From the NCBI GenBank assembly GCA_029059705.1, contig JAIDVM010000031.1, positions 16,087-80,086 on the forward strand: a stretch of 64,000 nt of DNA. The letters are read 5' to 3'. Under the pieces are notes generated by a model, which saw only the letters and a list, made by a program, of their open reading frames with translations, had not been told where the DNA came from and searched no databases. The stretch comes from Clostridia bacterium. Its GTDB lineage: Bacteria > Bacillota > Clostridia > Christensenellales > Borkfalkiaceae. A program made the position numbers and the translations under genes. Shown here piece by piece: positions 43,157-51,400 of the stretch (position 1 is the stretch's first letter; each line of letters opens with the position of its first letter).

Positions 43157-44536
43157 TTATTTTCCGCTTAAATCCTCGCTGGGAACAAAGCTGTAAACTT
43201 CTTTTAAAACCCTGCGCACGAACAGCTTGTATTTATTCGCGCCCGATTCGAACAGCACAAAAACTCTGTCGCCCGAAACGCACAAGCCTTCGGACATGGA
43301 GGGAATAGAATACTCCTTTAAAAGGCTGCCGCTGTCAACAAAGAAAACCTTCATTGCGCTGCGGTTTAAATTGTTTTCGGTTGCGGGCGCGCCCGTAGTG
43401 GTGGTTATGCCCTTATATTCGAAATACTTTTCGTCCTTGTTGAAGTTGCGGAAGGTTTTATAATAATTACTGCTGCTTACGGTGCCGCTTTGATAGCTCT
43501 GCTGCGGGTTTATCTCGCTCCAATCGTAATAATAGAGTTTGGAATTTTTCAGCCCGTAGCTCTGCGAAAGTACCAGCTTGTCGTCAAGTTCGGTTCTTGT
43601 CGAGCCGTCGGTGTTTGTCATGGTTTTCGTCTTGTGTATGCGTGCAAACCCTTGAATTTCGCCCGGAATAGAGTAAATGTTCTGAACTTCGGGCACTCTG
43701 TTTCTGTCCTGCTCTCTAAGTCTTTCCGAGCTTATGCAGTTCAGCCCCGTTATGTTCGTTTCGTTAGTCATGGTGGTGGAGGGGTTTACGCTGTATTCGT
43801 AAACGAAAGCCGTGTTATAGTCGCCGTTTATGGTTTCGCCTTGGTGGCTTTCGTCCGTTTTATAAGCGTTCCCGCGCGAAAATTCGCCAACGTAAAGCTT
43901 GTCCCCCTGCAACTCGTTATAGCTCTCGTTGTATCTTTCGTCACGGTAGTAATAAAGGAAAGCCGCCCTGCCGTTTGCATTGAACTTTGAGGTTAAGTCG
44001 ATTTCGCCGTTTTCATGCGCTTTAACTATAATTTCGCGCCCGATTTTATAATCGTAGGTTTTGTCCGTCGTCTTTGCGCAATAAACGTAGCCGTCCTCGC
44101 CCTCGGTCGAGCACACCCAAAAAAAGTAACCGTTGGTTGCCACGCCGCCGCAATGACCGTCGTAATAACCGTCGCCGCCCACGTTTTTCATGGTAACGTA
44201 GCCGATATAGCCCTTGGTTTTGCCCACGACGTAAATGCGGGAGGGGGCGTTTTTAAAGTAAGAGCTTATAAAAAAGTACTCGTCGCCCTCGTAGGTTTCC
44301 GTATTTTTGGTTCCGTCCTCGTTTTCGGTTTCAACCTTAAATTCCTTTGTTTCCCAGTTCGCTATGCCTTGCGGGCACGCGCCGTCGGCAAGCCCCGGTA
44401 TTTCGAATTCCGCATTAAAGGTGCCGTCGAACTGCGGATAGGTGTCGCCCCAGTACCACAAAAGCAAAAAGGTTGCAAGCACCACTACCGCCGAAAAAAT
44501 AACTATTCCCGTTACAAACAGCTTTTTATTCTTCAT
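43157..44536 (-). CDS. Membrane-anchored extracytoplasmic protein of unknown function
   Basis: The 459-residue product has one N-terminal helix (about 5-28) followed by a large external region. The opening P-G-L-A-D-G-A-C-P-Q-G-I-A, repeated aromatic beta segments and the late S-M-S-E-G-L-C-V-S-G-D-R-V-F-V-L-F-E-S-G-A suggest a beta-propeller-like fold, but this is an impression only. The ATG at 44536 starts a typical signal-anchor and has GGAG ten bases upstream; a codon at 44623 would add an unlikely N-terminal extension overlapping the next gene. Confidence 0.6.
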   Translation of the reverse strand: MKNKKLFVTGIVIFSAVVVLATFLLLWYWGDTYPQFDGTFNAEFEIPGLADGACPQGIANWETKEFKVETENEDGTKNTETYEGDEYFFISSYFKNAPSRIYVVGKTKGYIGYVTMKNVGGDGYYDGHCGGVATNGYFFWVCSTEGEDGYVYCAKTTDKTYDYKIGREIIVKAHENGEIDLTSKFNANGRAAFLYYYRDERYNESYNELQGDKLYVGEFSRGNAYKTDESHQGETINGDYNTAFVYEYSVNPSTTMTNETNITGLNCISSERLREQDRNRVPEVQNIYSIPGEIQGFARIHKTKTMTNTDGSTRTELDDKLVLSQSYGLKNSKLYYYDWSEINPQQSYQSGTVSSSNYYKTFRNFNKDEKYFEYKGITTTTGAPATENNLNRSAMKVFFVDSGSLLKEYSIPSMSEGLCVSGDRVFVLFESGANKYKLFVRRVLKEVYSFVPSEDLSGK

Positions 44537-44615
44537 TTTTAAGCCGCTCCAAAATAATATTCCATTTAATTTTATCAAATTTCGACGATAAATGCAATTA
44601 ATTTGCAGCGGTTTT

Positions 44616-44975
44616 TCAGCCAAAAAGTCTTTTTAAAATTACGCCGAATATAAACGTTGCCAGCGCGCCGATAAAAGCGAGAAAAATTTTAAAGGTAACG
44701 TCGCGTTGCTTTTGCTTTGCCGTGCGCTTAAACGCAAACCCGCTTTCTTTTAAATTAATAACGTACATCTTCTCGCCCTTGCGCTCAGAAGAAATTATGT
44801 CAAAGTATCCGTCGCACTTTAAGGCGTATAAAATATCTTCGAGCCGTTCGGCGGTGTATTTGTGCTTTGCGGGCAAAACGGACAGTATGTCAAGCGGCGA
44901 AACAAGGCACCCCTCCGTGCCGTCGCAAAGCGAATAAACTGCCGCCATAACCTCGTTTTCGTAACGGTTCAGCAT
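44616..44975 (-). CDS. Small winged-helix-like protein with C-terminal membrane helix
   Basis: The 119-residue product has an all-helical N-terminal part (about 1-80) with a pattern like a winged helix, L-E-D-I-L-Y-A-L-K-C-D-G-Y-F-D-I, then a basic linker and one membrane helix (about 94-115). It overlaps the next upstream gene by 7 nt and shares the same layout, so the two look like diverged duplicates. Function unknown. Confidence 0.6.
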   Translation of the reverse strand: MLNRYENEVMAAVYSLCDGTEGCLVSPLDILSVLPAKHKYTAERLEDILYALKCDGYFDIISSERKGEKMYVINLKESGFAFKRTAKQKQRDVTFKIFLAFIGALATFIFGVILKRLFG

Positions 44976-45367
44976 TTAAAAACCGCCGTAATTATTCCCG
45001 CAAGAACGCTCCCGAGCGCGCCGCCAAAAAACGCCGCCAAAAACGTAAATAAATAACGCTTTTTTTGCGGAGTTTCGCTTACGGTAGCCGTTTCCGCCGC
45101 GCTTTCGCAAGCGGAGGGGGCGGGGAGGGGTTCGGGTTCGTATTTTTTCAGCGAAGCCGCGCAATATAAATCCCCGCTCGAATACCTTAAATCGATAAAC
45201 CCGCCCGAAACGAGATTTTTTAAAGCTTTTTTAAGCTCGGTTTCGTTTTTTTCGGCGTCTTCGGGGAAGTCCTCAAAAAATTCGTCCTCGGAAATGATAA
45301 CGTATCTCCCCAAGGGCGCAAGCGAACAAATTTTATTTAGCACCGCAACGCAAATTCTGTCCATCAT
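44969..45367 (-). CDS. Small winged-helix-like protein with C-terminal membrane helix (paralogue)
   Basis: The 132-residue product begins M-M-D-R-I-C-V-A-V-L and has L-K-K-A-L-K-N-L-V-S-G-G-F-I-D-L, which lines up with the motif in the downstream gene. A Pro/Ala/Glu-rich linker (about 75-105) leads to a single C-terminal helix (about 109-130). The ATG at 45367 (or 45364) is chosen; a TTG at 45382 is possible. No clear Shine-Dalgarno is seen, so the start is uncertain. DNA binding by a membrane-tethered protein is possible but not shown. Confidence 0.55.
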   Translation of the reverse strand: MMDRICVAVLNKICSLAPLGRYVIISEDEFFEDFPEDAEKNETELKKALKNLVSGGFIDLRYSSGDLYCAASLKKYEPEPLPAPSACESAAETATVSETPQKKRYLFTFLAAFFGGALGSVLAGIITAVFKC

Positions 45368-45408
45368 TATAAATAATGTCAATTTTCCGCGCTTTTTATA
45401 CCTGAAAA

Positions 45409-45438
45409 AAACCGCCCGAACAAAAGGTTCGGGCGGTT
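45409..45438 (-). terminator. Terminator of the rqcH operon
   Basis: A perfect 12-bp stem (AACCGCCCGAAC, 45410-45421, with 45427-45438); on the minus strand it is followed by a run of T. Confidence 0.9.
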
Positions 45439-45467
45439 ACGGTTAAATTTTTAATCAGTCCATCCGC

Positions 45468-45500
45468 TCGTCATTCTGAGCGCAGCGAATAATCTTTTAA
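45468..45500 (+). repeat. Dispersed TGTCATTCTGAG repeat
   Basis: CGTCATTCTGAGCGCAGCGA followed by ATAATCTTTTAA, a slightly diverged copy between the rqcH operon end and its terminator. Confidence 0.75.
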
Positions 45501-45503
45501 CTT

Positions 45504-45842
45504 TTAATTCCCCGTCGAGGCGTAAATTATTCCGCCTATAAAAAATCCGACGAATACGGCAAGCAGAATATAAGCGGCAACGGTAACGTATAAAACCGCC
45601 TTAAAATTATTTTTCTTTTTTTGCGTTGCCAAAAACGCCAGCGAGGCAAGTGCGCACAAAACGGCGGCAATCAGCCCGTACACGCCGAAAATATTCGGCA
45701 GGCACAGCGTTAAAACAAACAGCGCAAGCCCGACTGCCGAAGCCGCCGCGCCCACCCAAAAATAAACCGTAGCGTCGCTTTCGGGCAAGGAGTTCACTTT
45801 TTTCAACTCGTCTTTTTTATCGTTGTTTTCTTTTTCGTTCAT
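45504..45842 (-). CDS. Small membrane protein downstream of rqcH
   Basis: The 112-residue product has a charged N-terminus (about 22 residues, rich in Lys, Glu, Asp) and three hydrophobic helices. Its ATG overlaps the rqcH stop (ATGA), so it is co-translated with rqcH. No family recognised. Coupling to rqcH hints at a membrane-associated role in the same stress response, but this is inference only. Confidence 0.6.
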   Translation of the reverse strand: MNEKENNDKKDELKKVNSLPESDATVYFWVGAAASAVGLALFVLTLCLPNIFGVYGLIAAVLCALASLAFLATQKKKNNFKAVLYVTVAAYILLAVFVGFFIGGIIYASTGN

Positions 45843-47533
45843 TGCGGTTTCTCCGTTGAATTTTCGTCTTTTAACAGCTCGCCGTGTCCGTTCGGTTCGG
45901 CAAGTAAAGTTTTATAATCGGTGTAGATAACAAACCCCGCGTTCGTTTTGGGCGGCTTTTTAACAAACCTGCGCAGGCAGTAATCAACGGGCACTTTGCT
46001 TGCGCCCCGCCCGTCGGAATAATAAGCGCAAATTTCCGCCGCCGTCAAAATAACCCCGTTGGGCACGGGTTTTCCTTCAGTTAAAATAACCGCGTGGGAG
46101 GAGTGGTAGGTTTTGGTGTGCAGCCACAAATCCTGCGGCGAAACGCTCTTTAAAAGTCTGTCGTTCTGCAAATTGTTGCGCCCCGCCAAAATTTTAAAGC
46201 CGCCGCATAAAAACTCGCGGAAGGGCGAAATTTTCGCGGGTTTTTTCTTTTTGTTATCGTCCTTTAAAAGCCCGCAAATTTTAAGCTCTTCTTCAGTCTC
46301 TTCAAGGTCCAAAAGCGTTTCGGCGGCGCATATGTGCGCCCCAATGCTGTTAAAATAATTTAATTTTTCTTCTGTTTCGCGCTTTTGTTCGGTTACCGAA
46401 ATAACCGTTCTTTTCATTTTTGCGTATTTTTTGTAATATTTTTGCGCGTTGTCGGCGGGCGCCAGCGACTTGTCCAGCGCGATTTTGATTTTGCCGCCCT
46501 GTTCGTCGTAATAATTCACCGCCTCAAAGCTGTCCATACCCCGTTTAACGGCATATATGTTGGCGGTAATCAGCTCGCCCTTCAGTTTTACAAGCTCCGC
46601 GTCGCGGCACTCGAAAAGCCTTGCGTCAAAGGTGGCAATTCTCTTTTCAAGCTTTTTAACCGTTGAATTAACCGCGGTTAAAAGCTTTCTTTTCGCCTCT
46701 TCGAAGGTTTGCTTTTGCATAACGTAAGCGTAAAAAGCCGTTTGCGCCTCTAAAACGGAGGGGTAAACGCGCTTGTTTTTATCCGCGCTTTTAACCTTAA
46801 AATCGTTCGGCTCGCCGTTTAAAAAAGTTACGCAGGGTTGAGCTATACCCCCGCATATATAGCGGTTTACGTCGTTTGCCGTCGGTTCTTCGTTAAATTC
46901 GGCGCAGATTTCGAGGGCGGTGGAGTAAGCAACCCCCAAAACTCTGTCCGCAATAAATTTAGCGCGGTCGCCGTTTGTGTCGTTTAAGGCTTTAAAAGCC
47001 TCTTCGAGCGCGCTCACGTTTTCGGGGTTGATTTTATCCTGCCGTTCGGGCAAAGTGTATTTTGCCCCCGTGAACAAAACGCGCCTCGTGCTTTCGCCTA
47101 TCGCCGTCGTTTTCAGCGCGCCTAAAATTATTCCGTTTTCGCACAAAACCGCGTTGGAATACTTGCCCATCAGCTCGCAGAAAAGGCTTAAATTTTTCGT
47201 TTCGAATTCCGACGTGCACAAAAAATCGAACCTCACGATGCGCTCGCCTGCAATTTGTTCCACCGCCGTAATTTCGGCGTTTTGTAAATGTTTTCGCAAA
47301 AGCATGCAAAAAGCGGGCGCAACCTTCGGCGCGGGCTTTTCAAAACCGCACAAATTTAAACGGCATTTGCTTGCCGAAAAACAAGCTTCGAGTTTAACCG
47401 TGCCCTTTCGGGTGTATATAATAAACGTGAGGTCGTCGCGGCTCGGCTGGGTGATTTTGGAAATTTTCCCGCCGACGAGCAGATTTTCAAGCTCTTTTGC
47501 GACGAATTTAATTGTAAAAGCGTCCTGCGGCAT
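45839..47533 (-). CDS. rqcH: Ribosome quality control protein RqcH (NFACT family)
   Basis: RqcH binds stalled 50S subunits and recruits Ala-tRNA to add C-terminal alanine tails that mark nascent chains for proteolysis, for example by ClpXP. The 564-residue product has the NFACT-N domain (M-P-Q-D-A-F-T-I-K-F...), a central coiled coil (about 270-410) and the NFACT-R domain with D-L-W-L-H near residue 475. At the position of the Asp97-Arg98 motif of the Bacillus enzyme it has Glu97-Arg98. The ATG at 47533 has AGAGGTG; a GTG at 47539 is less likely. It lies beside tig-clpP-clpX-lon and has a structured leader. Confidence 0.93.
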   Translation of the reverse strand: MPQDAFTIKFVAKELENLLVGGKISKITQPSRDDLTFIIYTRKGTVKLEACFSASKCRLNLCGFEKPAPKVAPAFCMLLRKHLQNAEITAVEQIAGERIVRFDFLCTSEFETKNLSLFCELMGKYSNAVLCENGIILGALKTTAIGESTRRVLFTGAKYTLPERQDKINPENVSALEEAFKALNDTNGDRAKFIADRVLGVAYSTALEICAEFNEEPTANDVNRYICGGIAQPCVTFLNGEPNDFKVKSADKNKRVYPSVLEAQTAFYAYVMQKQTFEEAKRKLLTAVNSTVKKLEKRIATFDARLFECRDAELVKLKGELITANIYAVKRGMDSFEAVNYYDEQGGKIKIALDKSLAPADNAQKYYKKYAKMKRTVISVTEQKRETEEKLNYFNSIGAHICAAETLLDLEETEEELKICGLLKDDNKKKKPAKISPFREFLCGGFKILAGRNNLQNDRLLKSVSPQDLWLHTKTYHSSHAVILTEGKPVPNGVILTAAEICAYYSDGRGASKVPVDYCLRRFVKKPPKTNAGFVIYTDYKTLLAEPNGHGELLKDENSTEKPQ

Positions 47534-47544
47534 GTACACCTCTT

Positions 47545-47716
47545 TCGCAAAAGTTTCGCCTATTCTGCGGCTAAAAACTTTTGCGATTTAAGGGCTTCTC
47601 GCCCTCAGCCCGCAATCTACGGGCAAACTTTTTATTAAATTGCGGGCTTCACCTCGCTCAGGCGAAAGGGTTCGCAAATTGGGTCGCGCTGCGCAAAAGC
47701 GTGGTTTTGCTTGCGC
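47545..47716 (-). promoter_or_regulatory. Structured leader element family 2, copy A (rqcH 5' UTR)
   Basis: Reading the minus strand: hairpin P1 (47716-47691); P2 GCGAA/TTCGC (47675-47662); P3 AGCCCGCAAT/ATTGCGGGCT (47648-47639 with 47616-47607) around a loop with GTTTGCCC; a conserved GAGGGCGAGAAGCCCT hairpin; and P4 (47586-47545) with loop GCAGAATA. P4 ends one or two bases before the rqcH Shine-Dalgarno. A promoter lies just upstream, so the element fills almost the whole leader. Copies B and C have different stem sequences that still pair. Confidence 0.8.
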
Positions 47717-47739
47717 CGTTTATTATTTAAGTATTTATA

Positions 47740-47768
47740 AGTATACCGCAAAAAATTTAAAAAGTAAA
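47740..47768 (-). promoter_or_regulatory. rqcH promoter
   Basis: On the minus strand TTTACT (47768-47763), 17 nt, TATACT (47745-47740). Predicted start near 47733, about 16 nt before the structured leader. Very similar in sequence to the promoter at 63326. Confidence 0.65.
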
Positions 47769-47777
47769 TTTATTTAC

Positions 47778-47806
47778 TTCATTAAAACGCTTTTCAAAAT
47801 TATAAT
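47778..47806 (+). promoter_or_regulatory. Candidate tig promoter
   Basis: TTCATT (47778-47783), 17 nt, TATAAT (47801-47806). The -35 is weak. It lies back-to-back with the rqcH promoter and would give a leader of about 75 nt. Confidence 0.5.
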
Positions 47807-47887
47807 AATGTGCTAAAATAAAAAACGGTTGCGCTTTGAAAAACGCGCGAAAATCAATTTAAAATCATTATTTTTTAGGAGAAACAT

Positions 47888-49282
47888 ATGAACTACACAC
47901 AGGCAGTCGGTGAAAAGAGCACGGTAAAACTTACTATTACCTTTACCGAAGAAGAATGGCAGGACGCAATAAACAAGGCTTATCAGAAAACGCGCGGCAA
48001 ATATTCGGTGCCCGGTTTCAGAAAAGGCAAGGCGCCCAAGCCCGTCCTTGAAAATTATTACGGCAAGGGAGTGTTCTTTGACGAAGCTTTCAACTTCCTT
48101 TATAACGAGCACTACTACGCAATTCTCGAAAAGGAAAAGGCAAACTTCACCGCTGTCGGCGAGCCTTCGCTTTCCGTCGAAGACATGACCGAAGGCAAGG
48201 GAGTAACGCTTTCCGCAGTCGTTCCCGTTAAGCCCGACGTAACAATCGAAGCTTACACAGGTTTAAAAATCAAAAAGTATGAGTATAATGTAACCGACGC
48301 CGACGTTGATGCGGAAGTTAAAAAGCTTTTGGAGCGCAACGCGCAGAACGTTGAGGCGGAAGGCAGAGCCTGCAAATCGGGCGACACCGTAACCATCGAC
48401 TTTTCGGGCAGCGTAAACGGCGAAAAGTTTGCGGGCGGCACGGCTGAGGGTTACGACCTCGTTTTGGGCAGCCACAGCTTTATCCCCGGCTTCGAAGAGC
48501 AGGTTGAGGGCATGAAGGTCGGCGAGGAAAAGGACATAACCGTAACCTTCCCCGAGGACTATCAGGCTGACAATCTCCGCGGCAAAGAGGCGGTTTTTGC
48601 GATTAAGCTCCACAAAATAACCGAAAAACAGCTTCCCGAGCTTAACGACGAATACGTTAAAAAGCACGCGGGCGTGGAAACGGTTGAGGAATACAAAAAC
48701 AAAACCCGCGAAAAGCTTTTGAAAAGCGCCGAAAACCGTTCGCGCGACGATACCGAAAACAGCATAGTAGAGGAAATCTGCAAGCACGCAACCGCGGAAA
48801 TCCCCGACGCTATGTTAGAGGGCGAAATCGACAGAATGGTTCAGGACTTTTCCTACCGTTTAATGTATCAGGGTATTAAACTCGAAGACTACGTCAAATA
48901 CATGGGTCAGACTATGGAGCAGTTCCGCGAGCAGTTCCGCGAGCAGGCTCGCCCCAGAGTTTTATCCCAGCTCGTAGTTGAAAAAATCGTTAAAACCGAG
49001 GGTTTTAAGGTTGAAGACGGCGAACTCGACAAAAAGATTGAAGAGCAGGCGCAGTCGGTTGGCAAAACCCTGGAAGAGTATAAAAAGAATATCGACCCCA
49101 GACAGGTTGAATATATCACCAACGACATAATAATAACCAAGCTTTTCGACTTTTTATCGAAGAATAACGAGCTTTACGCCGAAGGCGAAAAGCCCGCGGC
49201 TAAAAAGACTGCCGCAAAAAAGGCGGAGGGTGAAGAACCCGCAAAAAAGCCCGCGGCTAAAAAAACGACTAAAAAATCCTGA
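47888..49282 (+). CDS. tig: Trigger factor (ribosome-associated chaperone)
   Basis: Trigger factor binds the ribosome exit tunnel and shelters new chains. The 464-residue product has the ribosome-docking signature G-F-R-K-G-K-A-P (about residues 43-50), the FKBP-type PPIase domain (about 155-245, with D-T-V-T-I-D-F-S-G and I-P-G-F-E), and the helical C-terminal chaperone arms. The last 30 residues form an extra Lys/Ala-rich tail (A-A-K-K-T repeats). TTAGGAG precedes the ATG. It heads tig-clpP-clpX-lon. Confidence 0.97.
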   Translation: MNYTQAVGEKSTVKLTITFTEEEWQDAINKAYQKTRGKYSVPGFRKGKAPKPVLENYYGKGVFFDEAFNFLYNEHYYAILEKEKANFTAVGEPSLSVEDMTEGKGVTLSAVVPVKPDVTIEAYTGLKIKKYEYNVTDADVDAEVKKLLERNAQNVEAEGRACKSGDTVTIDFSGSVNGEKFAGGTAEGYDLVLGSHSFIPGFEEQVEGMKVGEEKDITVTFPEDYQADNLRGKEAVFAIKLHKITEKQLPELNDEYVKKHAGVETVEEYKNKTREKLLKSAENRSRDDTENSIVEEICKHATAEIPDAMLEGEIDRMVQDFSYRLMYQGIKLEDYVKYMGQTMEQFREQFREQARPRVLSQLVVEKIVKTEGFKVEDGELDKKIEEQAQSVGKTLEEYKKNIDPRQVEYITNDIIITKLFDFLSKNNELYAEGEKPAAKKTAAKKAEGEEPAKKPAAKKTTKKS

Positions 49283-49303
49283 AAATTTTAAGGAGGACAC
49301 CTT

Positions 49304-49900
49304 ATGTCAAACGAAAAAAGCGCGCTCGTACCCTACATTGTCGAACAGACCTCGCGCGGGGAGCGTTCATATGATATTTACAGCCGTCTCTTAGAGGACA
49401 GAATAATCTTTTTAAGCGGCGAAATCGACGACGCGGTGGCAAACACCGTTGTGGCTCAGCTAATCTATCTCGAAGCAAAGGACCCCTCCAAGGACATTTC
49501 GCTCTATATCAATTCCCCCGGCGGCTCGGTATCGGCAGGGCTTGCCATTTACGACACCATGAACTATATCAAGTGCGACGTTTCCACTATCTGCATAGGC
49601 ATGGCGGCGTCGATGGGCGCGTTTCTTTTATCCAGCGGACAAAAGGGCAAGCGCTTTGCTTTGCCCAACAGCGAAATAATGATTCATCAGCCCTTGGGCG
49701 GCGCTCAGGGGCAGGCAAGCGACATAAAAATCGCCGCCGAGCATATTTTAAAAACCCGCCAGAAGTTAAACACGATACTTGCGCAAAATTCGGGCAGAAC
49801 GCTTGCGGAAATCGAGCGCGACACCGACCGCGACAATTATCTTTCGGCGCAGGAAGCGCAGAATTACGGTTTGATTGACAAGGTATTCTTTAAAAGGTAA
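49304..49900 (+). CDS. clpP: ATP-dependent Clp protease proteolytic subunit
   Basis: ClpP forms the double heptameric proteolytic chamber. The 198-residue product has the triad Ser103 (in M-A-A-S-M-G-A), His128 (I-M-I-H-Q-P) and Asp177 (D-T-D-R-D-N), spaced as in the E. coli enzyme. AAGGAGG precedes the ATG, 21 nt after tig. The structured element B starts 7 nt after its stop, so clpX translation may be set separately from clpP. Confidence 0.98.
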   Translation: MSNEKSALVPYIVEQTSRGERSYDIYSRLLEDRIIFLSGEIDDAVANTVVAQLIYLEAKDPSKDISLYINSPGGSVSAGLAIYDTMNYIKCDVSTICIGMAASMGAFLLSSGQKGKRFALPNSEIMIHQPLGGAQGQASDIKIAAEHILKTRQKLNTILAQNSGRTLAEIERDTDRDNYLSAQEAQNYGLIDKVFFKR

Positions 49901-49906
49901 TTAACG

Positions 49907-50081
49907 GCGCAAGCAAAACCACGCTTTTGCGCAGCGCAGCCACAATTTGTGCATACTTGCACCTGAGCGGGGTGAATTTGTGCAATTATATAATTGTTTG
50001 CCCTTAGTATTGCACAAAGAGGGCGAGCAGCCCTACATATCACGGAAAATAATACGCGCAGAATAGCGTGTTATTTTCGTG
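49907..50081 (+). promoter_or_regulatory. Structured leader element family 2, copy B (between clpP and clpX)
   Basis: P1 hairpin (49907-49932); P2 GTGCA/TGCAC (49949-49962); P3 TTTGTGCAAT/ATTGCACAAA (49977-49986 with 50009-50018), loop with GTTTGCCC; GAGGGCGAGCAGCCCT hairpin (50019-50034); and P4 (50041-50081), about 16 bp, loop GCAGAATA. P4 ends one base before AAGGAGG of clpX. A TTGACA at 49874 inside clpP lacks a good -10 partner, so no separate promoter is claimed. Confidence 0.8.
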
Positions 50082-50093
50082 AAGGAGGATTTG

Positions 50094-51320
50094 TTGAAAG
50101 AGCAAAATTACTGTTCATTCTGCGGCAAGGCAGAAGAATTTACTAAAAAATTAATAAGAGGAAAGTCGAACGGCGCCTATATTTGCGACGAGTGCATAGA
50201 AATTTGCGCGGATATGCTTAAAGACAGCGAAGACGCGTGCATAGAGCCCGTTCCCTTAAAGACCCCCGCCGAAATTAAAAACGAACTTGACAACTATATC
50301 GTAGGTCAGCACGAGGCAAAGCGCGTTTTGTCGGTTGCAGTTTACAACCACTATAAGCGCATAAACCACCTCGCCGAGCACAAGGGCGACGAGGGCGTTG
50401 AAATCGAAAAGAGCAACATTTTACTGCTCGGCCCCACAGGCTGCGGCAAAACGCTGCTTGCAAGAACGCTTGCAAAAATTTTAAACGTTCCCTTTGCTAG
50501 CTCCGACGCAACCACGCTCACCGAAGCGGGCTACGTAGGCGAGGACGTTGAAAACATTCTTTTAAAACTTATCCAAAACGCCGACTACGATATCGAGCGC
50601 GCCCAGCGCGGCATAATTTACATCGATGAAATCGATAAAATCGCAAGAAAGGGCGAAAACGTTTCGATAACCCGCGACGTTTCGGGCGAGGGCGTTCAGC
50701 AGGCGCTTTTGAAAATAATCGAAAGCACGGTTGCAAACGTTCCCCCGCAGGGCGGCAGAAAACACCCCCAGCAGGAGTGCTTGCGCATAGACACGACCAA
50801 CATTTTGTTTATTTGCGGCGGCGCGTTCGTCGGGCTTGACAAAATCGTTCAAAAGCGCAGGGACAACACCTCGCTCGGCTTCGGCGGCAACGTAAAGGAA
50901 ACGGAAGAAAACGTTTACGAAATGCTTGCCGATGTAAAACCTCAGGACTTAACCAAATTCGGGTTAATTCCCGAGTTCGTCGGGCGTATTCCCATAGTCG
51001 TAAGCCTGCACCCCTTAGACGAGGCGGCGCTCGTAAACATTTTAACCGAGCCCAAAAACGCCATAATTAAGCAATATCAAAAGCTTATTGAAATGGACGG
51101 CGTTAAACTTACCGTCGAGGACGGCGCGGTGCGCGAAATAGCAAACACGGCAATCCGTTTAAAGACGGGCGCAAGAGGATTGAGAACTATAATCGAAAGC
51201 TTTATGACCTCGGTTATGTACAAAATCCCTTCCGAAAAGAACGTAAAAGAGGTAATCGTTACCAAAGAATGCGTAACCGACAAAGCGGAACCGAGAATAA
51301 TTTATAAAGAAACGGCTTAA
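50094..51320 (+). CDS. clpX: ATP-dependent Clp protease ATP-binding subunit
   Basis: ClpX unfolds substrates and feeds them to ClpP. The 408-residue product has the N-terminal zinc-binding domain (Cys7, Cys10, Cys31, Cys34), Walker A G-P-T-G-C-G-K-T (113-120), Walker B I-Y-I-D-E-I-D-K, and the arginine-rich sensor near the end. The ClpP-contact loop reads L-G-F-G-G rather than I-G-F-G. The start is taken as TTG at 50094 because AAGGAGG lies five bases upstream and the product then begins [11 protein letters not shown], as in relatives; TTG at 50091 and GTG at 50079 are weaker. A TTG start directly after a hairpin suggests limited or regulated translation. Confidence 0.95.
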   Translation: MKEQNYCSFCGKAEEFTKKLIRGKSNGAYICDECIEICADMLKDSEDACIEPVPLKTPAEIKNELDNYIVGQHEAKRVLSVAVYNHYKRINHLAEHKGDEGVEIEKSNILLLGPTGCGKTLLARTLAKILNVPFASSDATTLTEAGYVGEDVENILLKLIQNADYDIERAQRGIIYIDEIDKIARKGENVSITRDVSGEGVQQALLKIIESTVANVPPQGGRKHPQQECLRIDTTNILFICGGAFVGLDKIVQKRRDNTSLGFGGNVKETEENVYEMLADVKPQDLTKFGLIPEFVGRIPIVVSLHPLDEAALVNILTEPKNAIIKQYQKLIEMDGVKLTVEDGAVREIANTAIRLKTGARGLRTIIESFMTSVMYKIPSEKNVKEVIVTKECVTDKAEPRIIYKETA

Positions 51321-51348
51321 AAAAGCTGACAATTAAAACAGTTTTATT

Positions 51349-51379
51349 CGCGCAATTTCATAAGGGAATTGCGCGTTTT
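51349..51379 (+). terminator. Hairpin between clpX and lon
   Basis: CGCGCAATT (51349-51357) pairs with AATTGCGCG (51367-51375), followed by TTTT. It may be a partial terminator or attenuator; no clear lon promoter was seen after it. Confidence 0.6.
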
Positions 51380-51400
51380 GGTAGAACGGAAGAGGTAAAC

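Noticed and set aside
45365..45382. TTGACATTATTTATAATG near the start of the gene at 45367 as a promoter
   Set aside because: The -35-like and -10-like boxes are only 5 nt apart and the -10 overlaps the start codon; it cannot work as a normal promoter.
47813..48112. Minus-strand frame overlapping the start of tig
   Set aside because: It covers the tig promoter and N-terminus and has no Shine-Dalgarno; trigger factor is certain on the plus strand.
49874..49906. TTGACA at 49874 inside clpP as a clpX promoter
   Set aside because: The -10 position at correct spacing reads TAATTA, a poor match; the motif also encodes conserved ClpP residues.
47545..50081. Calling the family 2 element a known riboswitch or T-box
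   Set aside because: No T-box sequence, no purine, SAM, FMN or glycine riboswitch core, and no match to any class I remember; a proper Rfam search is needed.
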